DNA of 45,969 bases. It comes from a virus. Below, one piece after another: positions 31,904 to 39,072 of this stretch. The stretch's first letter is position 1. The number at the start of each line of letters is the position of its first letter. The position numbers and the translations under genes are program-made. The notes below the pieces were generated by a model that was not told where the DNA came from, did no database searches, and saw nothing but the letters and a program-made list of their open reading frames with translations. The stretch spans positions 1 to 45,969 of IMG/VR virus record IMGVR_UViG_3300032315_000197; one strand, given 5' to 3'.

Positions 31904-34667
31904 CCACCTTACGGGTGTCGATAACCATCGTATTCACCGCTGGAGTATTGAGCTTAGTACCACGAGCTAAACGCTTTTTAATCCCTAGCTGGACTACCCC
32001 GTCCCTAGACAGATTATCGCTGATTGTCTTATAGCTAGCTTGGTTTTTAGTACACCAATCCCGGAAATGCTTTGTGCTAATAAACAACAGTTTAGTATCT
32101 GGTTCATAGCGGGTTAACAGTTCCCTGTGCGGAATCTGTATCGGAGCCTGTTCAATATGGGTACGGCTGTCTACTTCAGAGTTAATTACCAACAAGCTCT
32201 GGTTATGCTCGTTCAAGTAGTTACCCAAAATATCCAGCGGATTCATACTGTTAGGACGTACCGCATCTTTAGCCCCGGAGAAGTACTTAACAGCCCACTG
32301 GTAGACCGGACCGGTATCGATATTGTGTAGGCCTAGGCGCTTAGAAATTAACCCACCTACCACTGCAACAGCTGCTAAGGCGGAATAGAAACGCTCCCGT
32401 TGTGTCAGGCCAGCATCGTTATCAAACTTAGCCTGGACTTCTTTAATCATTTCTTTGATCTCTTCTTGGTTAGCAACCACCCACTCCATATACTTCTCGC
32501 CAGCAACGCCGTAGTTATCGAACATCATGCCGTAGAGCTCGTCAGTTTCTTCCTTAGTCATTGTGCTATCCCTAGGAATATTGATCTCAACTACACGCAT
32601 TAACTCGCCTTCTGGGAAAGTCTTCATGCTATAGAGAACATCGTGTACAGAGCGGTTACCAGAAGTCCACAGAATTAAAGCCCATGTCGTATTGTTCATA
32701 CGCTCAGAGTTTGACTGCGACATCATACGGTTACGACCACGACCTTGCGTTGCAACATAGGCCAGATTGCTGATCTCTTCGTTTGGCATGTTGGTAATTT
32801 CGTCAATGCAGATAGGTAGGTTTTGTACTGTACCCATGCGGTGCATCTTTGATTTAAACGTGTCTTGTTCTAGCAACATGGTTTCGTCCGGATGGCCAAA
32901 AATACTGTTAATCATCATCTCAATAGTAGTCTTACCAGTACCTGAGCCATCATCCGTTAAGTGAATCTGTACACCTTTTAGGTTAGTAAACTTTAGTAAT
33001 GGGGTACCAAACCCGGCAAATAGATTAAAAGCTCTAGCTTCCATGCCCGGACGGGCGTACCAGTCAGTAACTCGTTTCCATTTTTCTAGTGTGCCTTTTT
33101 TACCGTAGGCGGGCACCAAGTTAATCGTTGCGGAAGACGGTGGACTGTAAGTAATTTCTCCAACCTTAATTTCCCTATCCCCAATAACAAACGACTTATC
33201 CTCAGACCACCCGAATTGCAGTCGTGACTTTTCTGCGTTGCTCATATTTTGTAGTTCTTTCACCCATCTAGTTATATACGCCATAATCATATCCATTTGT
33301 TTTCCAAGAGCAGCAACTCCTTTAGCGGCAATAATATCCCGGAGCTTATCCTTGGTTAATGCACTAGTCAGGGGCACTGCAAACTCACGAATGCCGTCAC
33401 GAGGCAAATGCAACTTCATCCAAATTACTTCACCCAATTCTGGGTCTTCTAAACGCTTGACGACATAGAGATCGTTTTCGTAGACAAGAGTGTCTTCCGA
33501 ATCTTCCTCCGAGTCGGGGTTCGAAATTCCCTTTTTGTAGACTCCTCCATTCTTACCTCTGAAATACGGAAAGGGGTACTCTGGGATTTCAACAGTGATC
33601 TCGTGTCCGAGGCTCTCGTGTTTGATAACGACGATATTATCTTGAGCAGTGGCCGGTGCGATCTCGGAACCCAACTGAATTGGTGTTTTAATTCGTCCTT
33701 TGTTAGGGCAACCTTCGCAGCCGTTTGGATTGTTCTTTTCAAATTCTCCGCACGTGTGGGGTTTCGGTATCCCCGCCATTTTTTCTTGAGTACCTTGAAC
33801 TGAGTAGTCGGGGTGTTTAGAAGAAATACGGTGAGCGGCTTCGTCGCTGTCTGCACAAAACTTAGCGATAGATAGGGCTGATCTCCAGAGCGGTTCCGCA
33901 ACCTCTGTTTGGTTTTCGTAAATATAACTAAGCTGTGCACAGCCTTTTCCTTCCTTGCTTTTAAGCATGATAGTTGAGAACCTAGATACATAGTTCCCTA
34001 ACAGCGCTTGTGTCGCTGCGTCCATCGTGCGTTTGGTTGTTGGAGCCGCCAATAAAAAATCAGGACCTACTTTGTCTTTAAATTCCTCGAACGCATACGG
34101 CTCAGAAAACGAACTAATCTCTACCGAATACGGCTCGTTAGGGTTTTTAAAGTTTAGTGTGCCTGGTACTCGCAATATCCGTGCAGCATCCGAAGTGACC
34201 GCTGGGTCAGCATGTAGATTGTTTGCCGCACAGAGCTTCTTAAGACCTTCAGCTACTGGCTTCCATTCGTTATAGTCAATGACTTCTTTTAGCGCCCAGT
34301 ATGCATGGATACCCCGTCCTGAATTAACGATGATGGGTTTACCAAATCCTAGGTTCTTACAAAAGTCTCTTAGTCCTACTAATGCTTGTGCTTGGTTTGC
34401 ATAAGGCTTTCCTTCTCCACAATCTAAATCTAACCAAAATGATTTGAACCATTTAGCATTCTTTGCCGTACGTCCCTCGTCGGTTTCAAATTTAGCGCAT
34501 CCATAATATGCATCAAACCCATCCCCCACTAACCCGTCTACGAGGTTATCTACTTCATCTAGCGTACCTACAAATTGCTGCTTAGGGGTTCCCTTTTTAA
34601 GCCCTGTCACACAGTAGTAGCCGTTGCTGGCCAATACCGTAGAGAGGAAGAGATTCCTTGAGGTCAT
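31857..34667 (-). CDS. Primase-helicase (AEP-like primase plus DUF927-type helicase)
   Basis: 936 residues from ATG 34667; an in-frame TTG at 34700 would add 11 residues. The N-terminal primase part has FWLDLDCGE (DxD at ~80-82) and NSGRGIHAYW (~115-124), the archaeo-eukaryotic primase catalytic pattern. A Cys cluster (HTCGEFEKNN then GCEGCPNKG, ~304-317) looks like a metal site. The C-terminal helicase has Walker A DDGSGTGKTT (~570-578), Walker B-like ICIDEITNMP (~615-624) and a polar block with GRGRNRMMSQ. It probably both primes and unwinds DNA at the fork with the family A polymerase. An HTH gene lies directly upstream. Confidence 0.85.
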   Translation of the reverse strand: MTSRNLFLSTVLASNGYYCVTGLKKGTPKQQFVGTLDEVDNLVDGLVGDGFDAYYGCAKFETDEGRTAKNAKWFKSFWLDLDCGEGKPYANQAQALVGLRDFCKNLGFGKPIIVNSGRGIHAYWALKEVIDYNEWKPVAEGLKKLCAANNLHADPAVTSDAARILRVPGTLNFKNPNEPYSVEISSFSEPYAFEEFKDKVGPDFLLAAPTTKRTMDAATQALLGNYVSRFSTIMLKSKEGKGCAQLSYIYENQTEVAEPLWRSALSIAKFCADSDEAAHRISSKHPDYSVQGTQEKMAGIPKPHTCGEFEKNNPNGCEGCPNKGRIKTPIQLGSEIAPATAQDNIVVIKHESLGHEITVEIPEYPFPYFRGKNGGVYKKGISNPDSEEDSEDTLVYENDLYVVKRLEDPELGEVIWMKLHLPRDGIREFAVPLTSALTKDKLRDIIAAKGVAALGKQMDMIMAYITRWVKELQNMSNAEKSRLQFGWSEDKSFVIGDREIKVGEITYSPPSSATINLVPAYGKKGTLEKWKRVTDWYARPGMEARAFNLFAGFGTPLLKFTNLKGVQIHLTDDGSGTGKTTIEMMINSIFGHPDETMLLEQDTFKSKMHRMGTVQNLPICIDEITNMPNEEISNLAYVATQGRGRNRMMSQSNSERMNNTTWALILWTSGNRSVHDVLYSMKTFPEGELMRVVEINIPRDSTMTKEETDELYGMMFDNYGVAGEKYMEWVVANQEEIKEMIKEVQAKFDNDAGLTQRERFYSALAAVAVVGGLISKRLGLHNIDTGPVYQWAVKYFSGAKDAVRPNSMNPLDILGNYLNEHNQSLLVINSEVDSRTHIEQAPIQIPHRELLTRYEPDTKLLFISTKHFRDWCTKNQASYKTISDNLSRDGVVQLGIKKRLARGTKLNTPAVNTMVIDTRKVDGFDMQGFMAIENTQ

Positions 34668-34704
34668 ACGCTCACATTCTAAAAACAACTTGTTATTCAA
34701 AGGC

Positions 34705-34932
34705 TTACGCCAATTCTTTTATGTATCTCTCAATGGCATTATGCAATGCCAACTGGGGTGTACTGCGCCCACAAAACCAAGCGTAAACAGCTTGCCTCGA
34801 CACTCCAAAATGTTGGGCTACTTCGGCAACAGGAACATCCGCTCGAATACATTCAGCGCCTAATGTGACACCAATTAAATGTTTCGGGGCTTTCCTATTT
34901 GCCTTAACTAAAGCAACGGTATATCCACGCAT
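34705..34932 (-). CDS. Small HTH DNA-binding protein
   Basis: 75 residues from ATG 34932; an in-frame GTG at 34962 would start inside the hairpin downstream of the SSB-like gene, so I prefer the ATG. The helix-turn-helix is VAEVAQHFGVSRQAVYAWF with GVSRQAVYAWFCG as the recognition part, followed by a short helix. Such a protein could be a small transcription regulator or a replication-origin binder; its position between the SSB-like gene and the primase-helicase favours neither. The primase start follows 37 bases later. Confidence 0.7.
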   Translation of the reverse strand: MRGYTVALVKANRKAPKHLIGVTLGAECIRADVPVAEVAQHFGVSRQAVYAWFCGRSTPQLALHNAIERYIKELA

Positions 34933-34942
34933 TATTCTTATA

Positions 34943-34959
34943 GGGGGCACGAAGCCCCC
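34943..34959 (-). terminator. GC-rich hairpin between SSB-like and HTH genes
   Basis: GGGGGC (34943-34948), loop ACGAA, GCCCCC (34954-34959), a perfect 6-bp GC stem placed 9 bases after the stop of the SSB-like gene when read leftward. No T tract follows on the minus strand (TATAAGAATA), so it is more likely an attenuator or RNA-stabilising 3' structure than a full terminator. It could lower expression of the HTH and primase genes relative to the SSB-like protein. Confidence 0.5.
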
Positions 34960-34968
34960 CACCTTTTC

Positions 34969-35853
34969 TTATTTAGCCCAGTCGTCCAAAATAGCGCTCA
35001 CATCTTTAGGAGCAGCTGCCTTTTCCTTTTCACGCTTGACTGGCTCTTTAACTGCAGGAGCCGCTTCAACTGCCGGAGCAGGTGTGTCTTCGGATTTCGC
35101 AGCTGGAGCAGCTAACTTAGCGCCATCGAGTTCGGCAGGTGTTGCACCGATTGCACGTTGGGCTTCTTTAGTTTTACCGGCTTCCTGAACTTTAATGATT
35201 TCTTCTTCCACTAAAGGACGAGTTGCCTTGAAGTGCAGCTTAGGTGAAGAGCTCGCTGTGTCAAAACGCATCTCAGTAACCACATCAGTTACGTTCAAGC
35301 CATGACCGTTCAAGAACTCAGCGTAAGGCTTGATGCCTAGCTTGCCACCCTCTGAACCCCATAAGGAGTTTGATGGAAGTGTTAACTGATAAACAGCCTG
35401 GGTTGGGTCGTTCTCAAGCAACACTGCAAGACGGCGGCTGTATTTGCAAGCACGGCTATTACCTTGGCCAGACCCGGCAATGTTCTGTGGGCAGTCTAAA
35501 CAACGTGCTGCTTGTGGGTTCTCTGCCTTGACATCAGGAGTCTTGCCGTCGTTTGACCAGCAATCAGGTGCCGATACCGCTTGGCCTTCTACGAATGCTT
35601 TACCGTAAAAAGTACGCGAGTCGTTACCTGCCGCCGCTGCAATAATAATCGGCATGGCACGGTCTTCGTTCTGCGCTACTTCTTTGCCATCGATAATCAT
35701 ACGGAAAACACCCGCCTTGATTGAGATGCGCTTCATGCTGGAGGTAGCAGACTTAGTAGTCTTATTTCCTACCAACGCTCTTGTTGTATCGTCCACTTTA
35801 CGGTTACGTAAGTGCTCAGGGATACCACCTTTAAACAATGCTAATTCACTCAT
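34969..35853 (-). CDS. SSB-like single-stranded DNA-binding protein with acidic C-terminal tail
   Basis: 294 residues with AGGAGAAG just upstream of the start. The core (residues ~30-220) is beta-rich with conserved-looking blocks TSSMKRISIKAGVFRMI, GKAFVEGQAVSAPDCWSNDG, AARCLDCPQN and SRACKYSRRLAVLLEND, including four Cys residues that could bind metal. A low-complexity Ala/Pro/Lys/Glu tail (~235-285) ends in DVSAILDDWAK, an acidic-hydrophobic tip similar in logic to SSB C-termini, which recruit replication partners. Position between the primase-helicase and SNF2 helicase fits an SSB. I infer the role; the fold cannot be proved by eye. Confidence 0.65.
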   Translation of the reverse strand: MSELALFKGGIPEHLRNRKVDDTTRALVGNKTTKSATSSMKRISIKAGVFRMIIDGKEVAQNEDRAMPIIIAAAAGNDSRTFYGKAFVEGQAVSAPDCWSNDGKTPDVKAENPQAARCLDCPQNIAGSGQGNSRACKYSRRLAVLLENDPTQAVYQLTLPSNSLWGSEGGKLGIKPYAEFLNGHGLNVTDVVTEMRFDTASSSPKLHFKATRPLVEEEIIKVQEAGKTKEAQRAIGATPAELDGAKLAAPAAKSEDTPAPAVEAAPAVKEPVKREKEKAAAPKDVSAILDDWAK

Positions 35854-35870
35854 TTACTTCTCCTTTTAAT

Positions 35871-36266
35871 TTAAGATGCTCTTGTTACTGTTACTGCATA
35901 CTTACTGTCCAGATTTAATCCTGCTGGGTGTATATCTGGGTTCTCTTCAAGAAACTGCTGCATAGCCTTGTTTGAAATTCTTTGGTGTAACAAGTGAAAC
36001 GCATCATGCTCCTTGATTACTGCATACAGTGATTGCCAGTCACTAGTCCAGTATTGCTTAGCTACTCGGCGAGCTACTCGACCAACACCGGGGACAGAGA
36101 TGTTACCACCAGCTGCCTCACAATGTGTCAAAAGTTCTCCTTGTACCATATCTAACTGTTCTTCTAGACCTTTAATTTCGGCCTTGTGTTCCTTCTCTTT
36201 TTCTGCTATAGCATCACGAATCTTGATGTATGCCTTTATTAATTTTTCTGTGGTAAATTGGTCCAT
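35871..36266 (-). CDS. Conserved-type phage replication-region protein, unknown function
   Basis: 131 residues. The N-terminal ~45 residues are a coiled coil (KIRDAIAEKEKEHKAEIKGL), followed by a compact domain with SVPGVGRVARRVAKQYWTSD, WQSLYAVIKEHDAFHLLHQR and FLEENPDIHPAGLNLDSKY with terminal AVTVTRAS. I recognise this as a common phage protein placed between SSB-like and helicase genes, without a known activity; the Arg-rich middle suggests nucleic-acid contact. It is the first gene after the strong promoter at 36300-36327, so it heads the SSB/HTH/primase unit. Confidence 0.7.
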   Translation of the reverse strand: MDQFTTEKLIKAYIKIRDAIAEKEKEHKAEIKGLEEQLDMVQGELLTHCEAAGGNISVPGVGRVARRVAKQYWTSDWQSLYAVIKEHDAFHLLHQRISNKAMQQFLEENPDIHPAGLNLDSKYAVTVTRAS

Positions 36267-36299
36267 AGGGTTCCTAAACTCCTTTCTTTTCTATAGGCT

Positions 36300-36327
36300 A
36301 TTGTACGCCCTTGGTTAACAATGTCAA
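36300..36327 (-). promoter_or_regulatory. Near-consensus sigma-70 promoter (TTGACA-N16-TACAAT)
   Basis: On the minus strand the -35 TTGACA (36327-36322) is perfect, the spacer is 16 bases and the -10 is TACAAT (36305-36300), one base from TATAAT. It lies in the only gap of appreciable size inside the leftward arm, between the SNF2 helicase stop (36334) and the next ATG (36266), with AAGGAG upstream of that ATG. It should be read by unmodified host RNA polymerase, early in infection, to drive 35871, the SSB-like gene, HTH and primase-helicase. Confidence 0.8.
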
Positions 36328-36333
36328 GCTATT

Positions 36334-37881
36334 TTAACTAAGTAGTTCCCCGTATAAGTCCGTAATTTTTGTATGTACATCTACCTTCTCCTGTAGCATC
36401 CTGTAAATCTTTCTTTCTACTGGACTGCCTTGTAGGTGAAACACTGTAGTCTTATTCTTTTGCCCTGCCCTGTGTACACGAGCGTTGGCTTGTAGATAAG
36501 TCTCTACGGACATTACTGGGCTCCAGTAGACAATGGTGTCGGCGGCATGAAGAGTTACCCCATGGCTCGCTGCTTGTGGTTGTATGACAAGAATGCGTGG
36601 GTCTGGTGTCTCTTGAAACTTCTTAAAGATTTCGGTACGTCTATTGACGGACACCCCACCATGTATTACATCTACCGTATAGTGCTTCTTTAAATCCTCA
36701 GCAATGATCTCAATTGCATGGCGATAGGGTACAAAAATCAACACCTTATGGCTGGCCTCATCAATCACTTCTTTCAAAACACTGAGCCGGTTACCCGCAT
36801 CAAACTCAACTACCTCGCCAGTATCTGAGTAGACCGCACCCCCGGAAAGCTGGAGTAATTTGTTCAAGTTTGCAGCTGCATTAATTGTAGTGATATGTTC
36901 CCCAGCTGCCTCAACCAGCATCTCTTTACGGATTAAGTCGTAATACTTTTGTTGTTGTGCAGAGAGCGGCACATCCCTGGTAACGTAGGTCATCTCTGGG
37001 AGATCTAAGCATTGTTCTTTGGTAAACCGAATGGCTGGCTGCAAGGCAGTATGAACAACCATTTCCGCATTGGGTTTAACTACCCATCTAAACTGAGAAA
37101 CTTTATGCATGACTAGGTCTCGGAAAGCCCCACCAAATTTTGGTACTCCAGCCGGGTTAACTAGCTTAGCTAGGCCATAAGCATCTACGGGGGATTGCGA
37201 AGCTGGTGTACCCGTCAACATCCACAACCAAGTAGTGGGTTTAAGTACCGTGTTTAATACTTTCCAGCGCCTTGTTTGCGGGTTCTTGTAGGCATTTGCT
37301 TCGTCCACAACAATCAAATCAAACCCGGCCTTGGCAACATCGTCCGCAACAATCTCAAGCCCATCAAAGTTAATAATGACAAACTCAGCATCGCTGTTAA
37401 TAATTTCTTTGCGCTTATCCCGGTGGCCGTAGGCAATATCTACCCGGCGGTGCATAGCGAATTTAAATAGATCGGCTCTCCAAGCGGAGTCCATAATCGA
37501 TAGCGGACAGATAACAAGCACCCTCTTAACAAGCCCCTGCTTCATCAGGTAGTCCGCCGCCCAGATTACACTGCCTGTTTTTCCTGTACCTTGCTCATTA
37601 AAACAAAAGGCTTTTCGGTGCATGGTCAAGAAAGAAGCAGTAGTTTTTTGGTGCTCAAAAGGTTTGTATAAACCCTTCCAACCGTATTGTTCTAAGATTG
37701 GGGACGGCACATCTTTAATGCCTAGATTTTTTAGCACACGAGCTTCTTCCAGCCCCCAATGAACCAGCACTTCGTAATGGTCTTGGTGCTCAGTTACAAC
37801 TCGGCTTTTCGGTATTGCGTTTGTAATACGCTCGGCGTCACGAACCCGAAGCAATAGTGCTTTGTTATCTACAATCTGCAT
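36334..37881 (-). CDS. SNF2-family DNA helicase/translocase
   Basis: 515 residues, with GGAG before ATG 37881. Motif I is NEQGTGKT (95-102), motif II VVDEANAYKN (DEAx, 191-200), motif III MLTGTPASQSP (221-231), and the C-terminal RecA-like lobe has QPQAASHGVTLHAADTIVYW, then ANARVHRAGQKNKTTVFHL. The Q-x-x-x-R-x-H-R-x-G-Q pattern is diagnostic for SNF2-like ATPases. In phages these are thought to remodel or translocate on DNA during replication and recombination. No C-terminal nuclease domain is fused. A nuclease gene lies close by. Confidence 0.9.
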   Translation of the reverse strand: MQIVDNKALLLRVRDAERITNAIPKSRVVTEHQDHYEVLVHWGLEEARVLKNLGIKDVPSPILEQYGWKGLYKPFEHQKTTASFLTMHRKAFCFNEQGTGKTGSVIWAADYLMKQGLVKRVLVICPLSIMDSAWRADLFKFAMHRRVDIAYGHRDKRKEIINSDAEFVIINFDGLEIVADDVAKAGFDLIVVDEANAYKNPQTRRWKVLNTVLKPTTWLWMLTGTPASQSPVDAYGLAKLVNPAGVPKFGGAFRDLVMHKVSQFRWVVKPNAEMVVHTALQPAIRFTKEQCLDLPEMTYVTRDVPLSAQQQKYYDLIRKEMLVEAAGEHITTINAAANLNKLLQLSGGAVYSDTGEVVEFDAGNRLSVLKEVIDEASHKVLIFVPYRHAIEIIAEDLKKHYTVDVIHGGVSVNRRTEIFKKFQETPDPRILVIQPQAASHGVTLHAADTIVYWSPVMSVETYLQANARVHRAGQKNKTTVFHLQGSPVERKIYRMLQEKVDVHTKITDLYGELLS

Positions 37882-37950
37882 GTTTCTCCAATGCCTATCC
37901 GCCTAAAAGCGGTGTACGTTTTTAGTTTTTGTACTGCAACAGCCTAATAC

Positions 37951-38235
37951 TTACTTCTTTTTTCTTTCTCGAGTACTTGTTTCACTAACTAAATTGCGTT
38001 TCGAATCTCTTTTAAATGACCGGTTCTTACTGGCGCTTTCTACTCGTACACCATCTTTAGCAGAGCCGCCTTTATCCATTGCTTTAACGTGAGCAACATC
38101 TTTGCCGTCGCCCTTATGTACTTTACCTTCTCGAAGCGCTTTACGGCGAGCACGATTACGATCTACTCGGTTGTTCTTTTGCTCTTCTGTACCCTGATAG
38201 GTAGCGTACTCTTGCTTATAGTTTCTAGTTGCCAT
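37951..38235 (-). CDS. Small basic protein, degenerate HNH-like
   Basis: 94 residues. The central block NRVDRNRARRKALREG, VHKGDGKDVAHVKAMDKGG and RVESASKNRSFKRDSK parallels small phage HNH-type proteins whose typical order is GDGKDVDH...GG...NLRVxSxxxNRSF. Here the first residue pair is D-V-A-H and the usual central Asn-containing turn is replaced by SAKDGV, so catalytic activity is doubtful. Strongly basic composition fits DNA binding. A gap of 69 bases separates it from the SNF2 gene; the gap holds only a weak CCGC/GCGG hairpin. Confidence 0.65.
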   Translation of the reverse strand: MATRNYKQEYATYQGTEEQKNNRVDRNRARRKALREGKVHKGDGKDVAHVKAMDKGGSAKDGVRVESASKNRSFKRDSKRNLVSETSTRERKKK

Positions 38236-38236
38236 T

Positions 38237-38914
38237 TTATCTCTTTCCGTTATGGGAACATTCTAATACGGGGCACCATTTAGAACAAGTGAAGTTCCGT
38301 TTTGGGTTCCAGACGTTGTTCTCCATACACGCATCTAGTTGATTCACAAGGGGTTTAAATTCCTCAAAGTAAGCCAACCTATGGTGCGTCGTATATTCCG
38401 CTTTGATAAACTCGTTAGCAACTACAAACAATAACCCAGCTTTAATAACTGTAATCTCGGGGTAGTGGATGAATACACAAGCAGCCAATAGTTTCAGTTG
38501 TTTCGTATCGGCATACTGGGCGCTTTTCCCCGTCTTGTAGTCAATTACTCTGGCCTCTCGCTTATCCTTATCAATAATAATTAAGTCAGCAATGCCACGA
38601 TACCAAACGTGTTTGTCAAAAAAGTCACAAGGAGCTAGCTTGCAACCATCCACAAGCTTTACCGCCAGTTTGTTTTCGCAGAGCTTTTCGCCGGGCATAG
38701 CATTGAACTTGTCCAGCATGGGCTTTATAAAGTTGTACTTTGCCGGAAGTTCTTTCCCGTCTCGGATGTATTCTTCCGCAGCTGAATGTAAGTCTTTGCC
38801 ATAGATCATCTGCTCCGACTCTGGTTCCTTAATATCTTTTAGAATACGCAGGTGGTAGTACTTTTTAGGGCACTGATCAAAGAGAGTAATGCTGCTATAG
38901 CTCCAAGCGGCCAC
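38237..38914 (-). CDS. PD-(D/E)XK nuclease, Cas4/RecB-like with Cys cluster
   Basis: 225 residues from GTG 38914, which overlaps the stop of the next-upstream gene (TAGTG); an in-frame start at 38977 would lie inside that gene. The N-terminus WSYSSITLFDQCPKKYYHLR is the usual RecB-family opening, followed by YGKDLHSAAEEYI, the active site GIADLIIIDKD and ARVIDYKTGKS (D-x(n)-DYKTG). One Cys near the N-terminus and CSKWCPVLEC at the C-terminus provide four Cys, the arrangement that holds an iron-sulfur cluster in Cas4/AddB-type nucleases. It probably works as a 5'/3' exonuclease in phage recombination or DNA processing. Confidence 0.85.
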   Translation of the reverse strand: MAAWSYSSITLFDQCPKKYYHLRILKDIKEPESEQMIYGKDLHSAAEEYIRDGKELPAKYNFIKPMLDKFNAMPGEKLCENKLAVKLVDGCKLAPCDFFDKHVWYRGIADLIIIDKDKREARVIDYKTGKSAQYADTKQLKLLAACVFIHYPEITVIKAGLLFVVANEFIKAEYTTHHRLAYFEEFKPLVNQLDACMENNVWNPKRNFTCSKWCPVLECSHNGKR

Positions 38915-39072
38915 TAGATTTTTTCCGAAGTTAGGTGTGTAAGCAAGCGCACGTCTACAAAAGCATTCATAATCCACTCGTGTGCTTCAGCGTGATGCCT
39001 GTTGTTCATAGCAATCTCAAACTGTTTAAGGTTTTCTCGGGCTTTAATTAAAAGTTCTGCGTAATCAACCAT
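38914..39072 (-). CDS. 52-residue helical protein between polymerase and nuclease
   Basis: ATG 39072 overlaps the polymerase stop (TGATG) and the TAG at 38916-38914 overlaps the nuclease GTG, so both ends are coupled. The translation begins MVDYAELLIKARENLKQFEI, continues AMNNRHHAEAHEWIMNAF and ends VDVRLLTHLTSEKI: a mostly helical, well-behaved protein. Homology is not recognised. The exact fit between two coupled starts and stops is the main evidence that it is a gene. Confidence 0.75.
   Translation of the reverse strand: MVDYAELLIKARENLKQFEIAMNNRHHAEAHEWIMNAFVDVRLLTHLTSEKI

Noticed and set aside
33449-33991. 180-codon alternative frame inside the primase-helicase gene.
   Set aside because: Lys/Arg/Thr/Ser-rich, no domain pattern, fully within a gene with clear Cys-cluster and helicase motifs.
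37882-37950. Possible promoter TTGCAG-N17-TACACC upstream of the SNF2 gene.
   Set aside because: Only three of six -35 positions match and the -10 is poor; not enough to call.
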